Positions 43,350-51,623 of a DNA stretch of 61,836 nt are shown here, piece after piece. Every line of letters begins with the position of its first letter. Positions within the stretch are counted from its first letter, which is position 1. The notes beneath the pieces were generated by a model. That model did no database searches, was not told the DNA's origin, and saw only the letters and a list, made by a program, of their open reading frames with translations. The position numbers were made by a program, and so were the translations under genes. The DNA comes from an uncultured Pseudoxanthomonas sp. (GTDB lineage: Bacteria > Pseudomonadota > Gammaproteobacteria > Xanthomonadales > Xanthomonadaceae). Where the stretch lies: positions 1 through 61,836 of the forward strand of contig NZ_CAMPJD010000020.1 in assembly GCF_946886695.1 (NCBI RefSeq), written 5' to 3'.

Positions 43350-43691
43350 GGCAACACCTTGGGCGCTACGGCTGAGGCCCTGATCTTCATGCGTGCGTAG
43401 GCAAGATCGTGTGAAGCGGGACGGTGCGGCTGTCCGCGCGCTCCGACCAGATGCTCGGCAGCCTCAGTTGCCCCGTCTGCCGGGGGGGCTGTGTACGACG
43501 AGAACGACAGCAGAGCGCTGACGCCGCAGCCCACCATCCCGCAAGGCTCACTGGTCGGGTCGTGCAGCCATTCGCTGACACGCGACGCCACCCAGGTTTG
43601 CCCCCGACTTTTTTCCGGCCTGCGCAGAACCCCCTACCTGACCCGCGAAGTGAATGAAATACATGCCTCGCCCATCGTAATGGCGACGGCG
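43350..43691. other. Intergenic stretch upstream of ku
   Basis: About 340 bases between the end of the UbiB-like gene and the start of ku. No gene recognised; the ku promoter should be here. Confidence 0.4.
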
Positions 43692-45377
43692 CTACCGTGG
43701 CCCAGCTTCTTCCCGCTTGCGCGCACGGTGATCGCTCAGCAGTGAGCTGACAACGATCCCGCAGCCGAGCATTACGCCGACCAGGAACAAGACCAACGCC
43801 ACTACGGGATATCCCCAGACCGTGTGCGGAGTCGAAACACGCATCATCAGCGACGAGGCCATGATGAGTGCTGCGGTAATGACACCGACCGAAATGCGGT
43901 TCGCGATCTTCTGCAGGTTCTCCATCAACCGCGACTCTTCCAGCCCGGTGACGCGCATCTGCAAGCGGTTCTCAGCGACGAGCGACAGGATGTCGGATAC
44001 CTTGCGCGGCCCGTCGCGCATAAGCGCCTGCACCTCCATCATCTCGCTGGCCAGATTGGGCGAGGACAGGGACTTGCGCAGGCGCGCACGCATCACGTGT
44101 TGCAACTGGTCTTCCACCAGCCGCTGTGTGTCCAGCCCGGGGGCCAATGCATGGCACACGGTATCCAGATTCAAAAGCGTCTTGCCCAGCAAGCTCAGTT
44201 CCGGCGCCGTACGCAGACCGCACTGCGTCGCGATGCGGACCAGTTCCAGGACGACACGGCCCTCCGACATCGAGGCCTGGTGCGCGCTGTACCGCGAGAT
44301 CAACTGCCCTACCTCGCGCAGGTAGCGCGGCTCGTCGTAGTCATCAAGGCGGACTCCCAGCGAGATGCTCTCCTCGGCGACCTGCTCGCCCCTGCCGTCC
44401 ACGGCGGCGAACAGCAGCTTCAACAAGCGGTCGCGCTGACGCGGAGGGACATTGGCCACCATGCCCAGGTCGAATATCGCCAAGCGTCCGTCATCGGTGA
44501 CGCGCAGGTTGCCGGGATGGGGATCGGCATGGATCTCTCCATGCACGAAGATCTGGTCCAGATAGCCGCGCAGCAGCTCCTCGGCCAAGGGTGTCATCGA
44601 CTCCTCGGTGCGGCGCAAGCCGGTGATCTGGTCGACCCGCGTGCCCTGCGCCAACTCCATCGTCAGCACGCGCTTGCTGGTGTAGTCCCAGATCGGCGCG
44701 GGTACCCACAGCCGTTTGAATGGCAGCAGGTGCTGGCGGAACCGCTCGAGGTTCTCCGCCTCGGCAACGTAGTCCAGTTCCGCCATCAGCGAACGTGAGA
44801 ATTCCGCCAGCCACTCGGAGAAGCGCACGTGCCTGCCCAGCTCGGTCATGCGATCCGCGGCGTCGGTGACGCCCCGCAGCAGTTCCAGGTCACTAAGCAG
44901 TTGCTGCGCAACGCCAGGCCGCTGGACCTTGACCGCGACCTCGCGCCCATCGCGCAAGGTCGCGCGATGCACCTGCGCTAGCGACGCGCATCCCAACGGT
45001 GTTTCATCGAAGGCTTCGAAAGCCTTGCTGATCCGAACACCCAGCGCATCCTCGACCTGTTCACGCACCAGATCGTAAGGAATCGGCGCGACGTGTTCCT
45101 GCATCCTCTCCAGTGCGGCGGCGTACGCAGGTGGCACGAGGTCGGGGCGCGTGGAGAGCATCTGGCCAAGCTTCACGAAGGTCGGACCCATCGCCTCCAG
45201 CTCGTCGGCGAAACGTTCCGGGCTGCCTTCCTCGGCTACGTCCTCCTGTTCGAGGTCCGCGTCCAACGCCAGTCCGTTGAAGACCCCGGATTTCCGGTAG
45301 CGGAACAGGAACCGCAGAATGGTGGCGCGCCTTGCCAGCCGGCCGGTCTGCGGAGTCGATTCTGTCTCACTGCTCAT
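43692..45377 (-). CDS. UbiB/ABC1/AarF-family kinase-like protein
   Basis: A 561-residue atypical kinase of the ABC1/UbiB family. The signature KxGQ is present in GPTFVKLGQMLSTRPDLVP, then LGCASLAQVHRATL (Ala-rich nucleotide loop), VAVKVQRPGV (Lys), ELDYVAEAEN, and HGEIHADPHPGNLRV plus IFDLGMV (metal-binding). Two C-terminal TM helices (about 500-520 and 525-545) anchor it. Members act in ubiquinone biosynthesis or lipid homeostasis. It is not beside other ubi genes, so a UbiB assignment is not certain. ATG 45377 has GAGG upstream; the frame is open to 45866 without family resemblance. Confidence 0.88.
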   Translation of the reverse strand: MSSETESTPQTGRLARRATILRFLFRYRKSGVFNGLALDADLEQEDVAEEGSPERFADELEAMGPTFVKLGQMLSTRPDLVPPAYAAALERMQEHVAPIPYDLVREQVEDALGVRISKAFEAFDETPLGCASLAQVHRATLRDGREVAVKVQRPGVAQQLLSDLELLRGVTDAADRMTELGRHVRFSEWLAEFSRSLMAELDYVAEAENLERFRQHLLPFKRLWVPAPIWDYTSKRVLTMELAQGTRVDQITGLRRTEESMTPLAEELLRGYLDQIFVHGEIHADPHPGNLRVTDDGRLAIFDLGMVANVPPRQRDRLLKLLFAAVDGRGEQVAEESISLGVRLDDYDEPRYLREVGQLISRYSAHQASMSEGRVVLELVRIATQCGLRTAPELSLLGKTLLNLDTVCHALAPGLDTQRLVEDQLQHVMRARLRKSLSSPNLASEMMEVQALMRDGPRKVSDILSLVAENRLQMRVTGLEESRLMENLQKIANRISVGVITAALIMASSLMMRVSTPHTVWGYPVVALVLFLVGVMLGCGIVVSSLLSDHRARKREEAGPR

Positions 45378-45529
45378 GCCGAACCTCAATGTTGCTGTTC
45401 CGGATTGTGATGACCGAGGTAGTGAGCTTGTCGTGAACGAACACGCGGCATGATCACGTTCCGATAACCGCGGGGGCATGCTCAATGCGTATACGCCCGT
45501 TCCGGGCTCTGATGAATGTAGGCACCCAT

Positions 45530-45712
45530 ATGAAGCGGACCCCCACGCATCGCGATAACGCTCACAGCGATAGCGCCAAGGCGGACACGCCCGACAAGCA
45601 CAGGAACGAGAGGGCACGCTGGAAGGAGCACGATCAACTCCAGGATCGGGACAGCCCAAAACCCGATCCGGAACGAGACTACCCGCGGGCACACGACGTA
45701 GCACGGCGTTGA
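45530..45712 (+). CDS. Possible small hydrophilic protein
   Basis: A 60-residue frame, extremely polar (MKRTPTHRDN, NERARWKEHDQLQDRDS), with no recognised family and no strong ribosome binding site. It could be a disordered stress-type protein or chance. The rest of 45378-46150 holds nothing else I recognise. Confidence 0.25.
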   Translation: MKRTPTHRDNAHSDSAKADTPDKHRNERARWKEHDQLQDRDSPKPDPERDYPRAHDVARR

Positions 45713-46150
45713 GAGCGGCCTCAGGTTTCGGTGGGTGTCGTGTCATGCTCGCTACCCGCCTCACTTGGGAGCGCGCCATGCATGCCGCCGCCGACAGCGT
45801 TCCCAACCGACCGCCAGAAGTCGCATTGACGAGCAGTGTTGAGGCACGGGCCGACTGGCTGAGCATCGAGTGGTTCGCATGTGGACACGGTGAATGACCT
45901 GGTCAGTACGACCCGGGCCGTTGAGTATTGGTGTCCGTTTCACGCAGATCGTCCGGATGCCGGACCTGCAGGATGAGGCGCCGACAATCCACTCCGCGAA
46001 CGGCGGCGGCTAACTCGTTCCTACGAAAGTGGGCGACGCTGCCCCAATACATGAGCTTCGCCACGGCCTAGGACATCTGCGTCAGAACTTCGATGGCTTG
46101 GGAAGCACGCACACCGTCTGGGCGCGCCGCGGCCGATGTGGAGGCAGCAT

Positions 46151-47170
46151 TTACGGCGGCCCTACCGATATCCCGGCCTCCGTCTGCCGTACCGGCTTCA
46201 AGGTCCCGTCGGGGTTGTACTGCAGATACTCGACCGTGACCCCGCGCCGTCCGATCGCGCCGTTCTGGTCGCCGATGGCGAGTGCGGCGTTATGCAGGAA
46301 CAGGTACCAGCGTCCCTTGAACTCCGCGATCCCCGGATGGATCGTGAAGCTGTACTTGCCGGAGCCCGTCAGTTCGCCGCGGTACGTCCACGGGCCGGCC
46401 AGCGATGTCGCCGTGGCATAGGACACCTTCTCGTCGCGGTGCGTGGCACGATCCAGCGAGGCGTACGTGAGGTAATAGAGGTCGCCACGTTTGTGCAGCC
46501 ACGGGCCTTCTTCGAAATGCGGTGGCGTGATCTCGGTGATCGGGCCATCGAGCTCGATCATGTTCGGCTTGAGTCGTGCGATGTAGCACTGCCGGTTGCC
46601 CCATGCGATCCAGGTGGTGCCGTCGTCGTCGGTGAAGACCGTCGGATCGATGTCCTCCCAGCTGTGCGTGCCCTTGGGCGTCATCTGGTTGGTGATCAGC
46701 GCTTCGCCCTTGGCATCGACGAAGGGGCCCGTCGGGCTGTCGGCCACCGCTACGGCGATGGCCTTGCCTGGATGCGACTCGTCATGTTCGACGGCTGCGT
46801 AGAACCAGAAGCGGCCGTCCTTCTCGATGGCCTGCGACGCCCACGCATCCGCTTTGGCCCAAGCGAAATCGGCCACCTTCATGATCGGTCCGTGATCGAC
46901 CCATGTCGCCATGTCCGTGGTCGAATAGACCAGCCACTCGCGCATGTTGAACATCTCGTCGCGCTGCGCCTGGTCGTGCCCGACGTACAGATAGAGACGG
47001 TCGCCGACCACGAGCGGCGCCGGATCGGCGGTGAACTTGTCGCGGATCAGCGGGTTCGACCGCGGCGTGACGGCAGGCGTCCCCTCCCCGGTCGCCTGCG
47101 ATGCCAACGGCAGCGGCAACAGCAACAGGACCCCCAACAGCGATGCACATGCCAAGCAACGGAACATCAT
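46151..47170 (-). CDS. Secreted GH43 glycoside hydrolase
   Basis: A 339-residue enzyme with signal peptide (LLGVLLLLPLPLA-S) and a single five-bladed propeller catalytic domain. GH43 residues are visible: general base Asp in KFTADPAPLVV, pKa-tuning Asp in WEDIDPTVF, and general acid Glu in FEEGPWLHKRG. Likely beta-xylosidase or alpha-L-arabinofuranosidase on xylan side chains or oligomers. Its ATGATG start overlaps the upstream esterase stop. Last gene of the xylan operon. Confidence 0.88.
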   Translation of the reverse strand: MMFRCLACASLLGVLLLLPLPLASQATGEGTPAVTPRSNPLIRDKFTADPAPLVVGDRLYLYVGHDQAQRDEMFNMREWLVYSTTDMATWVDHGPIMKVADFAWAKADAWASQAIEKDGRFWFYAAVEHDESHPGKAIAVAVADSPTGPFVDAKGEALITNQMTPKGTHSWEDIDPTVFTDDDGTTWIAWGNRQCYIARLKPNMIELDGPITEITPPHFEEGPWLHKRGDLYYLTYASLDRATHRDEKVSYATATSLAGPWTYRGELTGSGKYSFTIHPGIAEFKGRWYLFLHNAALAIGDQNGAIGRRGVTVEYLQYNPDGTLKPVRQTEAGISVGPP

Positions 47171-48183
47171 GGCGTCATTTCCTCCTCGGTCCCGGGTGCA
47201 CGCCCCTGCCCGACCCGCGCCAGCCAGCCGTGCATCGCCATCCAACTCGCGAACGCATCGAACCAGCCCGTGCTCGTCGTCGGCTTGCGATACATGCCGA
47301 ACCCGTGGCCGCCCTGTTCGTAAAGATGGAATTCCACCGGCCGCCGTGCGGTGCGCCACCCTTCAACCAGGCCGAAACCACCATCGGCGAACAGGCCGTC
47401 GTCGGCCGCGATCGCGACGAACAGCGGCGGTGCATCCGCCGGCACCGCCATCGCGGCCAACGGACCATAGATCGTGGCGATGAAAGCAGGCTTCGCATCT
47501 TCGACGGCCAGTGTCGTGGCGAGCGTCAACATGGCGCCCGCGGAGAAACCGACCATGCCGATGCGGTGGGGGTCCACGCCCCACTCGGCTGCACGGCGGC
47601 GTACCAGAGCGAATGCGGCACGCGCATCGGCGAGTTGCAGGCCTAGTCGCGGAATCGAGGCCGTAGGATCCACGCGGTGCGATGGTGCGGGTCCGGACAA
47701 CATCGCCTGCATCGATTGCGCGAAGCCATCGAGGTCTTCGGGCGTCCGTTCCAGCCGGTACTTCAGGACGAACGCGGCGACACCACGGTCCGCCAATGCG
47801 CGTGCCACCTCCCACCCTTCGTTCTGCATCGACAACGAACGGAAGCCTCCGCCCGGCGCCACGATCACGGCCGTCCCGGTTGCCTTGGCTGGATCCGGCA
47901 GGAACGGCGTGAGCGTGGCCCTACCGACATTGCGCACGAACACGCTGCCGTATTGGCGGTGCCAGGCTTCGGCATCGTTCCTGTCGGACGCTCCAGGGGA
48001 AACCAGGGGGATAGCCGTGGGCTGTGGCGGCGTGGCAATGGCGGTCATCGCGTCGTCCTGCGCGTGCGCGGGGATGGCAAGCATCCACGTCAATGACGCG
48101 AGCGCGACACGGCGGACGACATCGGTGCCAGCACCGCATGCGAGCGGACTGATGCGAGAAAGCCACCGCAGGCGCGGCGTCAT
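47167..48183 (-). CDS. Secreted alpha/beta-hydrolase, likely acetylxylan esterase
   Basis: A 338-residue protein with an N-terminal leader (VALASLTWMLAIPAHAQ) and an alpha/beta-hydrolase domain: oxyanion-hole AVIVAPGGGFRSLSMQNEGW, nucleophile elbow VGFSAGAM, Asp in VAIAADDGLF, His in EQGGHGFGM. This is the xylanase/acetylesterase-like (BD-FAE/dienelactone hydrolase) type often found in xylan loci, so deacetylation of xylan or xylo-oligosaccharides is likely. Overlaps the preceding epimerase and the following GH43 genes by ATGA. Confidence 0.82.
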   Translation of the reverse strand: MTPRLRWLSRISPLACGAGTDVVRRVALASLTWMLAIPAHAQDDAMTAIATPPQPTAIPLVSPGASDRNDAEAWHRQYGSVFVRNVGRATLTPFLPDPAKATGTAVIVAPGGGFRSLSMQNEGWEVARALADRGVAAFVLKYRLERTPEDLDGFAQSMQAMLSGPAPSHRVDPTASIPRLGLQLADARAAFALVRRRAAEWGVDPHRIGMVGFSAGAMLTLATTLAVEDAKPAFIATIYGPLAAMAVPADAPPLFVAIAADDGLFADGGFGLVEGWRTARRPVEFHLYEQGGHGFGMYRKPTTSTGWFDAFASWMAMHGWLARVGQGRAPGTEEEMTP

Positions 48184-49034
48184 GCCGCCCTCCCCTCGCC
48201 CCTCTGCCAGGCGAGTTCGAACGTCAGGTGCAGGCGCTGGCCGGGCGACAACACGCGCGGTGCAAGTCTGAATGCATCGGGTGGTCCGGTCTGGGGTTCG
48301 ACGCAGGTCGAATGCACGGCACCGTCGTACACCACCCAGTGATCGGTGTCGGCCCGCAACTGCAGCACCTGGTCGGCCCGATGCAGGGCGATCTCGCCGC
48401 CCGCCACGAAACAGTCGTCCCACGGGCCAGGGCTGGGCGGTATGCGCGGCAGCGTGGCGATACCGTCGGCGTCGCGCGGATACATGGCGTCGGGTTCGAA
48501 GACCAGCCGATCGGGTTTGCGGAACCACGGGTGCCAACCGAGCACGGCGGGCATCGCCTGCTTCCCCGCCTGCACAGCGAGTTGCAGGAACAGCCGGTCG
48601 CCTTCCAGGCGCACCGATTGCGTCGCGGTGCCTCCGAAGGGCCAGTAGTCATCTTCCGGAAGCGCGAGCGACATCTCCGCTCGGTCCGCATCGAGGACAT
48701 CGACCTGCCAGGGCCGCGAGAATCCGATGCCATGGATCGCATGACCACCGAAGTTCACAGGCACGGCGTGGGCCGTGCCGTCGAGATCGAAGTGTCCGCC
48801 GCGCAGACGTCCTGCCCAAGGCACCATCGGATAGCAGCCCCAGGCGATGGTCGCGGGCCAGCCTTCGTCCGGTCCCACCAGCCAGTCCAGTCCGTCGAAA
48901 CGGATCTGCGCGAGGCGGCCACCGGCGTCCGGCGCAAGCGCGACCTGCAGCTGACCTGCGCGCAACCAGTGCAACGGACCGGCCAGCATCGGTGCGAGCG
49001 CATCGTCGCGCGGCGACAGCCGATCAGCCGCCAT
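48180..49034 (-). CDS. Aldose 1-epimerase family protein
   Basis: A 284-residue galactose-mutarotase-fold protein without leader. Family motifs: AWGCYPMVPWAGRLRGG, FGGHAIHGIGF (His), LGWHPWFRK (His), and a C-terminal VEPQTGPPDAF with the catalytic Glu. It interconverts anomers of an aldose, here probably xylose or arabinose freed by the neighbouring hydrolases. ATG 49034 is preferred; 49061 would extend the overlap with the upstream GH43 gene. Its stop overlaps the esterase start. Confidence 0.88.
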   Translation of the reverse strand: MAADRLSPRDDALAPMLAGPLHWLRAGQLQVALAPDAGGRLAQIRFDGLDWLVGPDEGWPATIAWGCYPMVPWAGRLRGGHFDLDGTAHAVPVNFGGHAIHGIGFSRPWQVDVLDADRAEMSLALPEDDYWPFGGTATQSVRLEGDRLFLQLAVQAGKQAMPAVLGWHPWFRKPDRLVFEPDAMYPRDADGIATLPRIPPSPGPWDDCFVAGGEIALHRADQVLQLRADTDHWVVYDGAVHSTCVEPQTGPPDAFRLAPRVLSPGQRLHLTFELAWQRGEGRAA

Positions 49035-50061
49035 AGGGATCGATGGTGCGGATGCTCCCATCCGCTTCGTGGTGCAGCACGGTGCACTTGGCGGAACGCA
49101 GGTGCGTCACGCCGCCCGACATCAACGCATCGTGGTAGAACAGATACCACTGCCCACCGAAGGCACAGATGGAATGGTGGGTGGTCCAGCCGACGACGGG
49201 CTTCAGGATCACGCCGACGTAAGTGAACGGGCCGTACGGACTGTCGCTGACGGCATAGCACAGCAGGTGCGTGTTGCCGGTGGAGTACGACAGGTAGTAC
49301 CGGCCTTCGTACTTGTGTACCCAGGGACCTTCGAAGAACCGGCGCGCGTAGTCGTCGGCGCGCAGCGGCTGCCCGTGCTCATCCAGGATCACGATCTCAC
49401 GCGCGGCTTCGGCGAGCGTGGTCATGCCCGCGTCCAACCGGCCGACGCGCGGCCCCAGCGCGGGCGCGTCACCCACCGGCTCCTCGTGCGCGACGTCGTA
49501 GAGGTTGTCGCGGTACTTCTGCAGCTGGCCACCCCAGATGCCGCCGAAGTACAGGTAGTGCGTTCCGTCGTCGTCCTCGAATACGGCCGGGTCGATCGAG
49601 TAGGCACCCTCGATGGGATCGGGTTCAGCGGTGAACGGACCTTCCGGTCTCTCCGCAACCGCAACGCCGATACGGAACAGGCCTCCGCCATCCTTGGCAG
49701 GGAAATAGAGGTAGTAGCGACCATCGCGGCTCGCGGCATCAGGTGCCCACATCTGCTTGTCGGCCCACGGCACATCGCGCACGTGCAGTGCCATGCCGCA
49801 GTCGGTGGCCTCGCTATCCGGCGTGTCCATCCGCAGCACGTGGTAGTCCTCCATGCCGAAGTGGCCTCCCTCGTCGTCGAAAGCCCCGCCGCCATCGATG
49901 TCGTGCGAGGGATAGATGTAGAGCCGCCCCTCGAACACATGTGCTGAGGGATCGGCCGTGTAGATATGGGTGACCAGCGGTTGGGAGATGGCGCGTTCCG
50001 CCAGTTGTCCGAGCTCGGCTTCGCTGAGCTGGGTTTCGTCGTGGATGGATGTGTCGTTCAT
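49024..50061 (-). CDS. Cytoplasmic GH43 glycoside hydrolase
   Basis: A 345-residue GH43 enzyme with no signal peptide. Catalytic-type residues are Asp in HIYTADPSAHVFEG, Asp in SIDPAVFEDDDG, and Glu in FFEGPWVHKYEG. Being leaderless and next to the GPH transporter gene (17 bases), it most likely hydrolyses imported xylo- or arabinoxylo-oligosaccharides inside the cell. It contrasts with the two exported GH43 enzymes of the operon. Confidence 0.88.
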   Translation of the reverse strand: MNDTSIHDETQLSEAELGQLAERAISQPLVTHIYTADPSAHVFEGRLYIYPSHDIDGGGAFDDEGGHFGMEDYHVLRMDTPDSEATDCGMALHVRDVPWADKQMWAPDAASRDGRYYLYFPAKDGGGLFRIGVAVAERPEGPFTAEPDPIEGAYSIDPAVFEDDDGTHYLYFGGIWGGQLQKYRDNLYDVAHEEPVGDAPALGPRVGRLDAGMTTLAEAAREIVILDEHGQPLRADDYARRFFEGPWVHKYEGRYYLSYSTGNTHLLCYAVSDSPYGPFTYVGVILKPVVGWTTHHSICAFGGQWYLFYHDALMSGGVTHLRSAKCTVLHHEADGSIRTIDPYGG

Positions 50062-50078
50062 GGTAGAAGAGATGTGGG

Positions 50079-51563
50079 TCACGCGGCTGCGCCTGCTGCG
50101 CGGCGACGCTGGTCGAGGTCGTGTTCGATGCGCGTCTCCATCCGCTTGTCGATCTGGTAGATGAAGAGCAGCGCCACCGCGACCAGGAAGGGAATAGAGC
50201 AATAGACGCTGACCGTCAGCCGGATGCCGTCGACGACCGCATCCGGCTGGCTGGCGGCACCCGCCTGGTAGCCGTAATGCGCCAGGATGCCGGCCACCAG
50301 CGCGCCGCCGACGCTGAGTCCGATCTTCAGGCCGCACAACATGGCGGAGAAGATGATGGCGGTGGCACGACGGTGGTTCTTCCACTCGGAGTAGTCGGCG
50401 ACATCGGCGATCATCGCCCACAGCAGCGGAATGGTGATGCCGTAGAAGAATCCATGCAGCATGAACGCGCCGAACGCCAGCGCTACCGCCGTGGGAGGAA
50501 ACACGTAGAACGCAAGCAGGAACAACGTCGACACGAACAGCGCACCGCCGAAGACATCCCGCTTGCCGAAGCGGTCGGCCAACCGGCGCGAGAAGCCGAT
50601 GCCCAGAATCATGCAGATGATGCCGCTGCCGTTGAAGAGACTGAAGGCCGACGTGGCCGGATCCTCGGGCCAGGTGAACCCGGACAGGCCCATGCCGGTG
50701 AGCGCTGCATTCAACGCCGCGACGAAGCCGTTGAAACCCGAGTTGTCGAGGAAGCCCGACAACGCCGGTTCGCTCATGTAGTACTGGAAGTAGTAGATAT
50801 ACGTGCCGCCCTTCAGCGCCAGGTTGATGAATACGAGTACGGTCAGCGCCAGCATCACCTGCCAGGGGCGGTTGCGTAAAAGATCAGCGAGATCCTGCAT
50901 CACTCCGCCGGACTGTGCCTTCGTTGGCACGATGCGTTCGCGCGTGGTGGCGAAGGTGATCAGGAAGAACACCGTACCCACCACGGCGAAGACGGTCATC
51001 ACCCGCTCGAAGCCGAGCACGCGATCGCCGTCCCCGAGGATCAGCACCAGCGGCATCAGCAGTACCTGGATGATGAACTGCGCGATCATCACCGCCACGA
51101 AGCGATACGCCGACAGGCTGTTGCGCTGGGCCATGCTGCCGGTCAGCACGCCGCTGAGCGCGGAGTACGGAAGATTGTTGGCCGCGTAGACAAAAACGAG
51201 CAGGCTGTAGGTCAGCAACGCATACACGACCTTGCCCCGTTCGCTGAAGTCCGGCGTACTGAAGGCCAGCAGCGACAGCACGCCGAACGGGATCGCCGTC
51301 CACAGGATCCAGGGACGGAACCTGCCCCACCGTGTCGCCGTACGGTCTGCCGCGATGCCGATAAGAGGTGTGAACACGAATGCGCCCAGCATTCCCACCA
51401 CGAAGATGATGGTCGCCGCCGTTGCCGGTGGCAGCCGGTAGACATCGGTATAGAAGAACGCGAGATAGGTGATCAGCGTCTGGAAGATCAGATTCGCCGC
51501 CAGGTCGCCCAGGCTGTAGCCCAGCTTTTCCCGGATCGATAGCGTGTGGTCAGTGCTGGCCAT
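50079..51563 (-). CDS. GPH-family (glycoside-pentoside-hexuronide) symporter
   Basis: A 494-residue transporter with 12 predicted helices and GPH motifs: KLGYSLGDLAANLIFQTLIT, the DRTATRWGRFRPWILW loop after helix 2, and MIADVADYSEWKNHRRAT in the second half, as in XylP/XynT-type carriers. It likely imports xylosides or aldouronate-like oligomers across the inner membrane by cation symport. It lies 60 bases downstream of the GH3 gene. Confidence 0.9.
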   Translation of the reverse strand: MASTDHTLSIREKLGYSLGDLAANLIFQTLITYLAFFYTDVYRLPPATAATIIFVVGMLGAFVFTPLIGIAADRTATRWGRFRPWILWTAIPFGVLSLLAFSTPDFSERGKVVYALLTYSLLVFVYAANNLPYSALSGVLTGSMAQRNSLSAYRFVAVMIAQFIIQVLLMPLVLILGDGDRVLGFERVMTVFAVVGTVFFLITFATTRERIVPTKAQSGGVMQDLADLLRNRPWQVMLALTVLVFINLALKGGTYIYYFQYYMSEPALSGFLDNSGFNGFVAALNAALTGMGLSGFTWPEDPATSAFSLFNGSGIICMILGIGFSRRLADRFGKRDVFGGALFVSTLFLLAFYVFPPTAVALAFGAFMLHGFFYGITIPLLWAMIADVADYSEWKNHRRATAIIFSAMLCGLKIGLSVGGALVAGILAHYGYQAGAASQPDAVVDGIRLTVSVYCSIPFLVAVALLFIYQIDKRMETRIEHDLDQRRRAAGAAA

Positions 51564-51623
51564 GCGGCGGATGTCCTGGAAGGCGTGGATGGGCGAAGAG
51601 AGGGAAGACGCGAGACCTGTCGC